Source: Symsagittifera roscoffensis (lineage: Eukaryota; Xenacoelomorpha; Acoela; Convolutidae). From it: DNA of 64,000 bases. The DNA is taken from NCBI RefSeq assembly GCF_963678635.1, contig NC_087063.1, positions 21,458,701 through 21,522,700 on the forward strand. The letters are read 5' to 3'. A program made the position numbers and the translations under genes. Positions 11,584 to 23,260 of this stretch are shown piece after piece (positions within the stretch are counted from its first letter, which is position 1; each line of letters starts with the position of its first letter). The notes under the pieces are model-generated. The model was not told the DNA's origin, did no database searches, and saw only the letters and a list, made by a program, of their open reading frames with translations.

Positions 11584-11789
11584 CATTGAAACTCGCTTTT
11601 ATATCTGTGCAGTTTAATCCTCAGTGGGAGAATGGGGCGGATGACGTCATGGGGGTTTTCGGATACCTATTTGATGAGAATACACTGCGTCCCTTTGTGA
11701 GGGATCTCGCCGAAGCACGAATCTATCTTGGACCTTATTTTGAATCCAGTTCTTTTTTCAAAATTATGAAGTTCGTCAGGATTTGTATT
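11584..11789 (+). CDS. Candidate exon 1 of a multi-pass membrane protein
   Basis: A 68-codon frame reads ...FNPQWENGADDVMGVFG, YLFDENTLRPFVRDLAEARI and FESSSFFKIMKFVRICI. Its amino-acid make-up (Trp, Gly, acidic and hydrophobic mix) is unlike the Phe/Lys/Asn-rich noise ORFs around it. It ends exactly at a strong donor (ATT|GTAAGT, GT at 11,790). Upstream acceptor candidates are ttttcag at 11,577-11,583, tgtgcag at about 11,612 and cctcag at about 11,624. The donor is in phase 0. Joined in frame to the open stretch at 15,046-15,300, the last residues become the start of a hydrophobic segment. I do not recognise the family, and earlier exons were not identified. Transcript evidence would settle it. 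Confidence 0.45.
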
Positions 11790-13245
11790 GTAAGTTTGGA
11801 TATAAAAGTTTCCCAAAAATTTAATTCGAAAATCATTTTTAGCTTTTTTTGTTTCTAATCTAAAAAATTGATAGTTAACAATTCAAGAAGCTGAAGCGTC
11901 AAATCAAGTAAAAGATGATTCTTGAAATTATCAAAAATACATTTACTGGTACATTTTTGTTGAACTTACAAACCTACGTTTTATCATACAAAAAAAACAG
12001 CAAATTTTTTTTCTAATCAAATGCAGATTTCCCATATTATCATCAGCCGTTCTACTAAAACTGTTCGCCGTCTATTTATCGCAATTCTTTTAACTAGTGG
12101 AAATCGGCTTCTCACTAAAAACAGTTTTTCCGGGTCGAGTTACTCTGTTGTTTGATTTTTTTCAGCAGCCCAATATCTTTCCTTAACTATACTGGAGTGC
12201 TGCTATTCAAACGCAATTTTTTTAAAGTGAATAGCTCGTAACCAGTGAAGAATTTAGGCTAAATCCGTTTAAATGTAGCATCAAGCTACTGTCACATACA
12301 AACAGTCTTTTTAAACTGTTAACTTTGAGCTCTAAGGCTTAGCTTATGATCTGTTATGGCTGGTACTGAAGAAAATTTGCTAAAGGACACAATTAAACTT
12401 TCACCAGGACTGCATCAATTTAATTTTTTGTTGAGTTTCCGACCCAACTGGAGTTTTTCGGGGTTTTAGTCATTTGATAGAAAACTGTTGATTTTTAGGC
12501 GGAATCTAGTAGGAGTTATTCTGTTTAAAAGCATCATTTTTAGATCTCCTTTACAAAGCTTGAGAAGGTTGACGTACTTAGAGCTATTTGGTGTTGTTTT
12601 TCAAGGTCGAAAAACCGTCCCAAGTGATAAATTTTTTAAAAGCCGGTAGGCCGACAAATGTTGTTTTTTGAAGCAAAAAAAAAAAAACAAACACTAACCG
12701 CCGCAGTCGCACCAACGTGTTGCGAGCTTGCCAACAGGAGATAGTACTCCCTACAAAAAGTAAGCGCGTCCTCCGGCGACCCTATCTACAGGCAAATGAT
12801 ATCATTTCTAAATTGATTTTTTTTATGATCAAACGGCAGCCAAAATACTTAAGGTTTTTGAAAGGATACAGCTAAATCAGTGTTTTTGCAAGCGTACGTT
12901 GAACAATTACACACGAAAAATCTCGATGTAAACCTTTTAATTTTATGATATTCAGTTTGAAATCACGACTGGTCTTATTGGATCGGAATAATACAAGTCA
13001 AACTTATAAAATATTGCATCGAAATAGAAATCAAATAACTCTTCTCATCGGTTTAATTATAATTTTCGTTCTATAATTATAATTTTTGGTCTTTTTGAGG
13101 AGAAACTAGTTCAATGAATCCTTGATTCAGTAATTCAAGTAATTATTATGTAGTTTCGTTTACTGATCTTGTAACTTGCTAATATATAAGCCGGATTGAA
13201 ATGCTCGACTTAATTTCCGGCGTTGGAATTCGAGAAAGTGCAGTC
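11790..13245. other. Putative intron, first part; nothing else recognised
   Basis: AT-rich. A short GC-richer island at about 12,690-12,790 follows a run of A residues (about 12,678-12,691). It could be a small retroposed or RNA-derived fragment, but I could not match it to any RNA. Confidence 0.3.
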
Positions 13246-13460
13246 TTACGACTGAAATTCTGTCAGAACGAGGCCAAACTGTGCTTTTAGGAAAATATCA
13301 GCGGATTCCACAACAAAGACGCTCGTTTTGTCTACTTTTGTTCTTTTATTTTCTTTGATCATTCCGACAAAATTTTAACATGTTTAAAAACTTTTTTACG
13401 GAATCCAGGAATATACAGACCCAAAAATGTGCGCCTATCCATTTAAATGCGAACACGTAA
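13246..13460 (+). repeat. Dispersed repeat S, copy 1
   Basis: Shares gaggccaaact, gcggattccacaaca, tttctttgatcattcc, aacatgtttaaa and cagacccaaaaatgtgcgcc blocks with copies at about 26,490, 30,785 and 59,590/60,187. Non-coding. Confidence 0.65.
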
Positions 13461-13489
13461 TGGTGATTGAGCAGCATTTTTAAGCTGAG

Positions 13490-13660
13490 CACAAAGTCGA
13501 AACATACCCACTTTCGGTCGAGAGAGTAAAAAAATAAGTCGAGCTCAGAAAGTCGAAACACAGGTCGAGCTCAGTCAAAACATACCTGATTTTGATTTCG
13601 AAAAAAGAAACATAGATCAAACACAGTCGAAATAGGTCAAGCACAATCAAAGTGTTCCCA
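13490..13660 (+). repeat. Degenerate ~20-22 bp minisatellite, block 1
   Basis: Repeats of a consensus-like unit, ataggtcgagcacagtcgaa, with many substitutions: for example caggtcgagctcagtcaaaa and ataggtcaagcacaatcaaa. A second block lies at 13,925-14,095. Confidence 0.65.
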
Positions 13661-13924
13661 AAATTTAATTTAAAAAAATTTGAATTAGTTTTAAAATAGA
13701 AAATAAATAAAAAAAAGTCTGCTCAAAAAGACATCCGACCGAATTTCGCTGGAATTTGGCATTTCACTGACTTATAAAGTTTATTTCCAGTTCAAGCATC
13801 ATCGAAAACAAATAACTGAAAAGCATACGTTATAAGTTTTTGTCAATATACTCATGACATTTGATAGTCGAGAAAGTACAAAATGGAAACACTGGTAAAT
13901 GGTAAAGGACTGTCAAAACATACT

Positions 13925-14095
13925 CATTTTTGGTCCATACATTTGAAACAGAGGTCGAGCGGAGTCGAAGAATAGGTCGATTACAGTCAAAACACATGTC
14001 GAGCACAGTCAACTGATAGGTCGAGCATAGTCGAAACATAAGTCGAGAACAGCAGAAACACAGGTCGAGCTCAGTCGAAGAAAGTGACCAGTATT
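13925..14095 (+). repeat. Degenerate ~20-22 bp minisatellite, block 2
   Basis: Successive units read gaggtcgagcggagtcgaag, ataggtcgattacagtcaaa, catgtcgagcacagtcaact, ataggtcgagcatagtcgaa, ataagtcgagaacagcagaa and caggtcgagctcagtcgaag. Together with block 1 it lies within the putative 3.26-kb intron. Confidence 0.7.
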
Positions 14096-14875
14096 GTGAG
14101 CTCGGGTAGTTTTTCTTTAATCAGGCAAAAATTGACGGTTTAACTTGCCATTTTTGCCTAAGTACTTGATAAAAGACTAAACTCAAACTTAAGCTCACAA
14201 TTTTGTGATCTAGTGAGTTGAGATAATAGATTAAATATTTTTTGGAAGTTTTATTGTCTGTCAAACTAGTCCAGACTGTCGATACAGACCCATTTTACCA
14301 CCACTTAATTTTATACCACCACATAATTGTCGAATAATTGTTGTATAACAGTTACGAAGGTCATGCTAATTTCTTTCATATCATGAAGTAACTTTTTGGT
14401 TGTTTTATATATTATACGCATTTTTGGTTGATTTTTACTTTGTCTGGTAATTTATTGACACAATGGTTTAGTGAACGCCACCCATCTAATCTATTTCATT
14501 GCTTCTTTCGAAAAATAAAGATTATTTGTCCTAGCTATTTTTTTCATGCAAGTATGGGTAAAAACTTAAGCAACCATTTTTGACGAGTTAAAATTTAACG
14601 AGAAAAGCGGGTTGTGCCAGTTGCTCAGGAGCTTCTTGTTCACAGAATTATAGGGAGAATAGATGAAAAACAATTTTTCTTTTAAATTTTGGTTATATTT
14701 TTCAAAATTTGTAAATTTGTCTTTGCGACATTTTGGTAGACTGGATTTGCATGAAAAAACAACAGCGTCGACTACAAAGTTAAGTTTCTTTTAAATCTAT
14801 CAGTTGAGACACACTACTGAACAGAAGGACAATTACTCGCTTTCTGGGAAACGCGATGAAAATCAGTGGTTATCG
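14096..14875. other. Putative intron, middle part; no recognised feature
   Basis: AT-rich sequence with no supportable ORF, repeat or RNA motif. Confidence 0.3.
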
Positions 14876-14998
14876 AATTTTTAAACTTGCATTTTTTTTA
14901 GACTTTTCCAAAATGATGTTTCGGATAACGTTATTTCACTAATAACGTTTTCCGAAACATCATTTTGGAAAAGTCTAGAAAAATTCAAGTTTAAAAAT
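14876..14998. repeat. Long near-perfect palindrome (~58-60 bp arms, tiny loop)
   Basis: The left arm (about 14,876-14,935) contains gacttttccaaaatgatgtt then tcggataacgttatt. The right arm (14,941-14,998) is its reverse complement, aataacgtttt then ccgaaacatcattttggaa, with only a few mismatches. The loop is about 5 nt (tcact). Such structures are typical of foldback or MITE-type elements, or of a template-switch inversion. No target duplication was identified. Confidence 0.8.
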
Positions 14999-15045
14999 GA
15001 ACTAAAACTAAGCCGTGAGTTTGCCCAGGATCGGTATTTTTTTAG

Positions 15046-15300
15046 TTACTGATCTCCATATTGGCCTTTATTTCCAACTTCTCACTGTGTGTCCTATTTT
15101 CTACGAATGAAAACTTCAAAGGATGGAGCTATTTCATACCAAGACTGACCACAGGCATAGACTGTTTCATTGGGGGACCTATACTGTGGCTGTATCTGTG
15201 GGCAACCTTCCTGACTGACCAAGAGAACGTGGTTTCTGAACAGCAGTCTTCTGATCAACACTTCTTCACTCTTTTCCATCAAATTAAGGGATCAAGTTAA
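15046..15300 (+). CDS. Candidate exon 2 of the same membrane protein (terminal)
   Basis: Opens directly after gtatttttttag, a plausible acceptor with a pyrimidine-rich run. It reads LLISILAFISNFSLCVLF, STNENFKGWSYFIPRLTTG, IDCFIGGPILWLYLWATF and LTDQENVVSEQQSSDQ, ending at a TAA at 15,298. Two hydrophobic segments are visible (residues about 1-18 and 36-55 of this exon), with a polar C-terminal tail. It is phase 0 and joins in frame to the exon ending at 11,789, giving FVRICI+LLISILAF as one continuous membrane-like segment. This frame agreement is the main argument for a real gene. The family is not recognised. Confidence 0.42.
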   Translation, partial: LLISILAFISNFSLCVLFSTNENFKGWSYFIPRLTTGIDCFIGGPILWLYLWATFLTDQENVVSEQQSSDQHFFTLFHQIKGSS

Positions 15301-15307
15301 ATGAGCT

Positions 15308-16290
15308 TCTCAATTTCTGCTTAAATTACTCAAAAGCAACATGAGACAGTTTAATGCTGAATATCAATTCCAACTTACTGATATCAGTTCTAAGCATCGC
15401 GACCATTTTTCACATTTCGGACCATAGATCCGAACGAGGCTTTTAGCGGGTTGGCACTTTCTAGTAGCATGTATCAACCCGCTAAAAACCTCGTGCTGAT
15501 CTGGGGTCCAAAATGTGAAAGAAAGTTGCAATCTTCCCTTTTTGAGTATTGCTTGTCGCAACAATAGTCGCGTAACCTCGACCGGAGTAGTTGAGATGAA
15601 AGTTTTAAAGATTGTATTATTTTGAGAAAAGCATAAATTCCATCTTTTTTAGCTACCAATTTTTTAGTCTAACAGATTAAGACCAGCTTTGAATTTGAAT
15701 TAGGCCAATTGATAAATGAAATCGAAAAACATGTAGGTTTAACCAAATTAATCATCGTCAGCAGATTAACCAGCTTAATATGTTTTTTTTTTCAATTAAT
15801 GTGCCCAAAAAACTTTGATAAAAGTTGGAATAACTTTTTTGATCAAAAAACCTTTAGCGAAACAAAAGAAGAAATTTTTCAGAGCTTTTCTTAAGTTTCT
15901 TTAAAATTCATCATCTTCACCGCCGATTGTTCTCATCACTTTTCAATGACCTCAGTTTTTCAATGATATAATCATTTAGCTCATTTTCAACATTTTTCAT
16001 CGACAAGTCTCTTTAGTTTAGCTTTTCATCCTCAGTCATTATCCAACAAAAGGAGTAAAAATCTTTCAATGAATAAAGAACTTCCAACTGCAAACTAGAA
16101 CTCTAGATTTGAAAAAAAAAACATTTACGTAGGGTTTTCTCGTTGGTTCTTGCCATTTTTGCTACGTTCACATTAATTTTTTATATGTTGTTTGTTTATT
16201 AAACTATATGGTCATATACCAAATTATGGATATCGATTTTGCGCTAGGGTTATAAAAAACAACCCGAAAATTTTGCTTGACGCATTTTCG
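15308..16290 (+). repeat. 983-bp tandem duplication, unit 1
   Basis: Starts tctcaatttctgcttaaatt and ends gcttgacgcattttcg. The next base restarts the same sequence. Contains a long hairpin near its start. ORFs in it (for example minus strand 15,474-15,659) recur in unit 2 but show no family resemblance. Confidence 0.9.
15409..15519. repeat. Imperfect hairpin, 45-bp arms and 21-nt loop
   Basis: The left arm runs ttcacatttcggacc...cgaggcttttagcgggttg and the right arm caacccgctaaaaacctcg...ggtccaaaatgtgaa. The innermost 19 bp have one mismatch. The loop is gcactttctagtagcatgtat. It is duplicated with the 983-bp unit (16,392-16,502). It resembles a small foldback element. Confidence 0.75.
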
Positions 16291-17279
16291 TCTCAATTTC
16301 TGCTTAAATTACTCAAAAGCAACATGAGACAGTTTAATGCTGAATATCAGTTCCAACTTACTGATATCAGTTCTAAACATCGCGACCATTTTTCACATTT
16401 CGGACCATAGATCCGAACGAGGCTTTTAGCGGGTTGGCACTTTCTAGTAGCATGTATCAACCCGCTAAAAACCTCGTGCTGATCTGGGGTCCAAAATGTG
16501 AAAGAAAGTTGCAATCTTCACTTTTTGAGTATTGCTTGTCGCAACAATAGTCGCGTAACCTCGACCGGAGTAGTTGAGATGAAAGTTTTAAAGATTGTAT
16601 TATTTTGAGAAAAGCATAAATTCCATCTTTTTTAGCTACCAATTTTTTAGTCCAGCAGATTAAGACCAGCTTTGAATTTGAATTAAGCCAATTGATAAAT
16701 GAAATCGAAAAACATGTAGGTTTAAACAAATTAATCATCGTCAGCAGATTAACCAAACTAAGCTTAATATGTTTTTTTTTTAAATTAATGTGCCCAAAAA
16801 ACTTTGATAAAAGTTGGAATAACTTTTTTGATCAAAAAACCTTTAGCAAAACAAAAGAAGAAAATTTTCAGAGCTTTTCTTAAGTTTCTTTAAAATTCAT
16901 CATCTTCACCGCCGATTGTTCTCAACACTTTTCAATGACCTCAGTTTTTCAATGATATAATCATTTAGCTCATTTTCAACATTTTTCATCGACAAGTCTT
17001 TTTAGTTTAGCTTTTCATCCTCAGTCATTATCCAACAAAAGGAGTAAAAATCTTTCAATGAATAAAGAACTTCCAATTGCAAACTAGAACTCTAGATTTG
17101 AAAAAAAAAACACTTACGTAGGGTTTTCTCGTTGGTTCTTGCCATTTTTGCTACGTTCACATTAATTTTTTATATGTTGTTTGTTTATTAAACTATATGA
17201 TCATATACCAAATTATGGATATCGATTTTGCGCTAGGGTTATAAAAAACAACCCGAAAATTTTGCTTGACGCATTTTCG
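16291..17279 (+). repeat. 983-bp tandem duplication, unit 2
   Basis: Nearly identical by eye to 15,308-16,290 and followed by a four-base restart, tctc, before diverging. Small differences (for example a taaactaagc insertion near 16,752) show it is not brand new. Confidence 0.9.
16392..16502. repeat. Second copy of the 45-bp-arm hairpin
   Basis: Same arms and loop as 15,409-15,519, offset by exactly 983 bp. Confidence 0.75.
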
Positions 17280-20200
17280 TCTCTAAAAAAAATGCATTTA
17301 GATTATTGTGATTATTTCTCAATGATATCGGTCTTATGTTAAATTTTTTATACTTATTAACAATCAAACAAATAAAATAACAATCATGTTATTATATTTT
17401 CCATCTTTTTCATCAGAATCATTGTTAGACTTAATGGCCTAAAACCGTATAAAAAAATGTGCAAATCACCATCTATTAAAAATCTTAAGGCGTTGCTTTC
17501 CGGAAGCTTAAAACTTTTCTGCCATCTGCAAAAAATGTACCCATTTTCTTTACCCTGCAACAAATTGTTATTGAACTTTTTAAATTGCGCTCAGTAAAAT
17601 ATTTAGCAGTTTTTGAATCCCATCGTTCAAATGATTCATACAGTTTATCAAACAATCGAGCTTTCAATGACAATCTCTTGTATTTGCTTCCGCTGAAAAT
17701 TGATTGCTCCAATTTTGAGAGGTACTTGTTTTTTTCCCTTTTACTCAGCATCTTCACAGCTGATTCTTCTCAAAAATCAACATAAAATTTTGTTGACTAA
17801 TTCTCATACTTTTCTTTCGAAAATTAAGTGATTTCAAGTGAAAAATTCACACGTACTGAAGCCTTTTTTGACAAAAACATTTTCTCCGATAGTTCTGTGG
17901 CCAATTTTTATACATGTAATTCAAAAATTGCATCAGTTTTCTGCAATATTTCTTTTCTTCATGTGTTTAAAGAAAAAAAATGAAAAAAATTGATCTGATT
18001 GTTTTTTTTTGACATTTTAAGAAATTTTGCATCTCGATTTCTTTGAACCAGTTGAAATTGAACCAGTTTTTTAAAATCGAAATCGCTTAAATGTTTATAA
18101 ACGGATCGAGCAGTTTTACAAGAAAAGTTCTGTTTTAAATCGAAATGTCTCTTTAATTTAACTGTTCATCCACGATCAATATCAAGCCAAAGGAGTAAAA
18201 AAAAATTTTATCCACAATTTTTTTTCTTTTCTTGCATTAGAAATTTTTTAAAAACAATTCAAGCTAAAATTGAAAGTTTGTTATCTTTTAGAGCCATCCA
18301 TTGGAGTTCAATCGGCTAAAAATCACTGGAGTTTCTTTAACGTGCTGTCTGGCACTTTGGGTCGTCTGCAAAAAGCATTGTTTCATTTACTTCTCCTTGC
18401 AACTGAAGATCGATCATTTAGGGCAAGGAAATGTTTGATCAAAAAACGAACACCTAAATTACCACAAAGGAAATTACGAACTTCCAAGTGTTCTTTTACC
18501 GACACGAAAAATTTTCCGTTTTCTCAGCAAATAAATTTTAAAAAATTTTTCTCAACGCTAATCCAAAAAACTTAAAATTTTTGTAGCAGAACTTTACAAT
18601 CTACTTGGATAAAAGTTGTAAGAAATATTCCTCATTTTTCAAGCATAGCTCATATGTTTGCTCGTAATTATCTACTTCTTTGAGGAGTTTCGCTTTTTTT
18701 ATAAACACAAAAATTCCTCGTTAACTTATTATAGTTTTCTCAATAATCAGTATGTTTACAACCAATTTTTTCAAAAACTAAAAAACTAAGTTGACAAGTT
18801 CTTCTTATATTTAAAATTTGCTTCAGTTCTTTGTAATGTTTTTTTCAAGAGCTTAAAGAGTTTGATAAACCTTTTTCATTGAAACTGTTGTTTCAGTGAA
18901 CATTTTTTTGAAAATTCAAAACGTATTATCAAAAATAAGTGTTATAAAAACTGATTGCTCATTTTTTGCAAAACAAATTTTGTGTTTGAAAAGCGAAAAA
19001 TTCGTTCAAGAAAGGTTTTGCAGTTTTTTTCATAGATATGATTCTTAAATCAATTTTTCACACACAGTAAAAATCAAAAAATTGACGCAAAAAAAAAGTT
19101 TTGAGATAGACAATTTTTTTGTTTTTCGATTCTGCTTCTATTGGCGTGAAACACGTTTGAAAGTTCTTTCATATCACCTTCAATTTTTCACTCGTTGCTT
19201 TTCCGAAAAAAATTGGGTCGTATGCATGCAAATAGATTTTTAAATCAAAATTTTTTCTTGTAACTGTAGATCCTTCAAGTAGACCAAGAAAAAGTTTATC
19301 CAAAAATTGGCTCATTAAAAACCTTAAAGCTTATCCTGAATTTCAGGTTAATTTCATGCAGCCACAGAAAAATGCTTTCTGTTTCCAGGAAATATTTTTC
19401 TCCATAAATCTCATCATGTTTCGAGGCGAATTTTTTTTTTGCAAAATAACATTCCACTTACTTGAGGGTTTTTTTTTTATTTATCTATTTCATTGAGGTC
19501 CCATATTTGGAAAAACCAGAAATTTAGGAAAAGCACATGTTTTAGAAATTTAAAAAATTTGTGCTAGTAATTGAGTATTGACAACAACCATCCAATTACA
19601 TACAAAAACGGGTCCGACAACAAATCATTACAAAAGCCATCAGGGCCAGCAGATTGTTTAATTTATTAATGATTGTAAAAATTTCCGTTAAAATTTGATT
19701 GGAGCAATTATCATGAATCAATTTTTCTGCTGCAACACAGTAGTCGAAAGTCTTTTTCCTGATTTTATATTGCTACATAAACCAACCTTAATTAATCAAA
19801 ACCTTTTGTTCTCATTCATAGGTTTCTCATTCATTCGATTTTTCTCCAATTTCACACCAAAACAAACCGAGAGATTTTGATAATAATAAATATGAGGAAG
19901 AACAATTTTTCTTTTTTCAGCTTTTTGTCTGATCACATTTGAACATTATCTATTAATGACTTTTATCTCCAGCGAAAACCACTTTTTGAACTGATGTTAC
20001 AAACGATTTAACTTTGTCCAAGAGCTTCAGCAGTATCTTAACAATTTTTTGATCAGTAATGGGCGATATCCAGTTGTCTTGGTGTTTTTGTTTGTTTTAT
20101 TGTCTTTCATATTTTAAAAGCCAAATTTTTCAAAATCAAAGATGCCAATTTTTGCTACGCTAATTGGAATTCAATCGACTAAAAACCAGTTTAAAACTAC

Positions 20201-21589
20201 CACCGGAGTTTCTTTAACGTATTTTTCTGGAGGCCTAAGAGTTTCGAGTCGTCTACAAAAAGCATTGTTTCATTTACTTCTCCTTGCAACTGAAGATCGA
20301 TCATTTAGACCAAGAAAAAAATTTGATCAAAAAACGAACAGATAAATTACCACAGCAAATTCCGAACTTTCAATTGTTCTTTTTCCGACACAGAATGTAG
20401 TTTCCGTTTTCACATGATATCAATGAAGTTTTGATTTTTTTCACTGCCAATCCAAAAAAAAAAATACAATTTTTGTAAGAAAACCTTATGCTCTACTTGG
20501 ATAAAATTTTTTCTAGGTCAACAATTTTCCTTGTTTTTTTCAAGGAGAGCAGACATGTTCGTTTTTAAATACTTACTTCTTAAAATTTTTCTTTTTGAGA
20601 GCTTATTGAGAATTGTACTTTTTTGATAATTCTTTTTGACATTTAGAAAAAAAAATTGTAATTGTTTTCCATTGAAGAATTAGCTAAAAGTTCAAAAGTT
20701 CTTACTAAAAATTATTGTTTTAAAAACTGGTCAAAAATTTAAGTAAAAGCTTTTCTGATTTTGAAAAACAAATAAATGTGCTCAATAAGTTTGAAATTTT
20801 TTCATAGTTATCCTTTTTTAATTCAACTTTTCATCCACAGTAAGAATCAAACAGTTAAAAAAATTAATCAACATTTTTTCATCTTACTGAAAGAAACAAA
20901 GTCTCGGTTGATAGATCACTTTTCTTTAAATAGAAACTGAAATCGTGAATCTCGGTTATATTATATCATAGATCATAGTCAATCTGGTCCTGGATTTAAA
21001 AGGATATCTATATTAGCAGATATAATGAAAAGATCGTTAAAAAGAAATTTTTAAAGAATATGCACAACTCTAACCAATAGGATGAGAGTTGTAATTTTTT
21101 CTCCTTTGCAATATTTTGCTGGGAGTTTGTGGAAGAAGTTAATATCCGCTGCTCGTCTCCGCTGTTCGCCGTCAGTTGAGATATTCGTTGGACTCGAGGT
21201 TGGTTGTTCTCGGTGTCCGCTTCACTTGGTTCGTATAGTTTACGAATTTACTTTATCTAGGATTCCTGTTTATTGCGTGACTCTTAAAGAAAATTACGAT
21301 AAAAAACTTAGTTTTACCTTTTAGAGAAAAAATAAAAAAAAGAATACAATAGTTCAGCTGTATGTTTGAGAGTAAGAAATTAGAGTCACTGAAAAATGCA
21401 GGCAGGCTCACCCTAAACAATTTAAGTTTGGTGTTCTCTGCATTTTTAATTAATCTGGAGTTTTTTCTTAATAGTTTACCCTTCTCTTGGTAACTTTAAT
21501 TTTCAAAGCTAAAGCAATATGCAGATTCCGCCTGTCTGCCGTCGGGGATAAATAAAAAGTTCCTCCGATCATCCTATAGTGTTATTAAA
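17280..21589. repeat. Decayed AT-rich repeat field (families K and X)
   Basis: No gene recognised. A block of the 983-bp unit (tttagcttttcatcctcagt ... ccaacaaaaggagtaaaaat) recurs in decayed form near 18,150, 19,040 and 20,825. Another pair, 18,290-18,470 and 20,150-20,350, shares gcattgtttcatttacttct, ccttgcaactgaagatcgat and ttgatcaaaaaacgaac. Minus-strand remnants such as IFDFEKFGF (about 20,130) resemble IIDFERFGF at about 24,640 in family P. I infer an old repeat family with relic coding capacity. Confidence 0.5.
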
Positions 21590-23260
21590 ATTTATTTGCC
21601 TTTTTCCAAGATTAGCAAAAATGAAACAAAAAAGTCCGTTCAGAATTTGAAAAAATAGATATTTGGATTTGACTTTAAAAGTTTCAACTTACCCTGTTCA
21701 GTTGAATGTGAATCAAATGTTGCGTTAAAAAGCATTCTTACCTTAGGGAGTGAACGAATCTAGAGTAGAAAAGAATCCTTTCGAATATTGTGTAACAATG
21801 AAAACCAAAGCACTTTTTATTACTGTAGCATCTCCAATACTACAACTCATCCCTTTTTTAAATGAACAATTGTGAGAGCAGTCTCTCAAAAAGCCACTGC
21901 GGATACTTGAGTATAATTATAAAATAACTCATTCAAAGTAACTATGTCCATGTGAACTTATACAAACAAAATTATTAAAAAGACGTTTTTAAACGTTAGT
22001 TGGACAAAATTGTCACGTTGTAGACTCCTCGTTTTTTCAATTTTTATCTGCTGCCTCTAATTGTCACTGTATTCTCTTTTTTTCTTTTTTTAAGTTAAAT
22101 ATTTAGTTGCAATTTTTCTGATGCTTTTGTCAGCCTATCCACGTCCTGTTGATCTTCGTTATCGAGAAAAAATGTGATCCCGCTGAATGGGACACGCTGC
22201 GAGGTATCTCTCGATTTGATTAAGTTTTATCTTGGAGTTCTCTCCTTCAGTTTAATTGATTTGTTTTATTCGCTTAGTGAATAAGACTCGTTATTTATTA
22301 CTTGTTTTGGGAGCCAGGGTGGTTGTGTAATCCGTGGCAAGGTCAATATTCAATTCCTGCTTCAAGGAAGGCTTCAGGGACGTAACAAATTGAGGGTTGT
22401 TGTGAGATGGGTTGTTCTCGCGATCTTTTTGCTCACGTAACCGCTCGACTAATTCCCTGCTCCCTTTGGCAGGCTATCTTCCAAAGACAAAAAACTTGAT
22501 TATGTGACTATTTTTGTTTCTGATTTGCCTTTTATGCAAAGGCCTGTTTGGTCCGGTTTTCGTGCTGGGTCCGCGTTGAGGCAATTTCAGTTTGATATTG
22601 GTTCATACTCCATTTCTAAACACAAAAAAAAACAATTTTTTTGTCTTACACCACTTTTTTAAGCTTGCTTTCTATGAATCATTTAGGCAACATCATTCTT
22701 ACAAAAGGGTTTCAAAAAAGCAAAGAAAAACGTTTTTCTAGAAAGGGAAATTTGGGCAATAATTAACACCCAATCTTAATTTTTTTATTCAACTCATCCA
22801 CAGGCTTACCTTTGTGTCCTTTTTTATAGGTAAAAGTGACTAGAAAAAACCGGGGCTAATATAACTTTTCCCACATTTTTGACTTATTTTTTAAATCAAT
22901 TTAAGTGGTTTTATCTGTGTTTTACAAAATGATTTGAGCAATTATCTTGAAATTTTTTTGCTGCACTAACGCGTTAGTCGAAAGTATTCTACTTTGCCAC
23001 CTATACAAAGTTAATTAATCAAACTCTTTTGTTCTCCTCCATAGGTTTCTCATTCAATTAATTTTTCTCAAATTTCACACAAAATTAAACCGAAAGAATT
23101 TGATTACAAAAATTTTGACGAATATTATTTCTTCAATAAACTTTTTTTCCAAAAATGACGTTTTTTTTTATCACATCTAGGCATAATTTATAGATGACTC
23201 TATTTTCCAGCAAAAATCACATTTTTAATTTGATGTTTCTGTTGATTAAACTTTGTCTCA
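21590..23260. repeat. Repeat P, copy 1 (partial)
   Basis: Starts tttatttgcctttttccaag and runs through blocks shared with P3: agatatttggatttgacttt, ggtatctctcgatttga and gtcaatattcaattcctgct. On the minus strand a broken frame near 22,310-22,450 reads SRELVERLREQKDREN then NPSHNNPQFVTSLKPSLKQ, conserved in P3. This suggests an old ORF of unknown family. Confidence 0.7.

Noticed and set aside
12678..12800. GC-rich island next to an A-run, considered as a 5S rRNA or SINE
   Set aside because: No 5S internal promoter or tRNA box pattern could be matched; left as unexplained.
17485..17757. Lys-rich 90-codon minus-strand ORF
   Set aside because: No motif, splice context or conserved counterpart; probably chance in AT-rich DNA.
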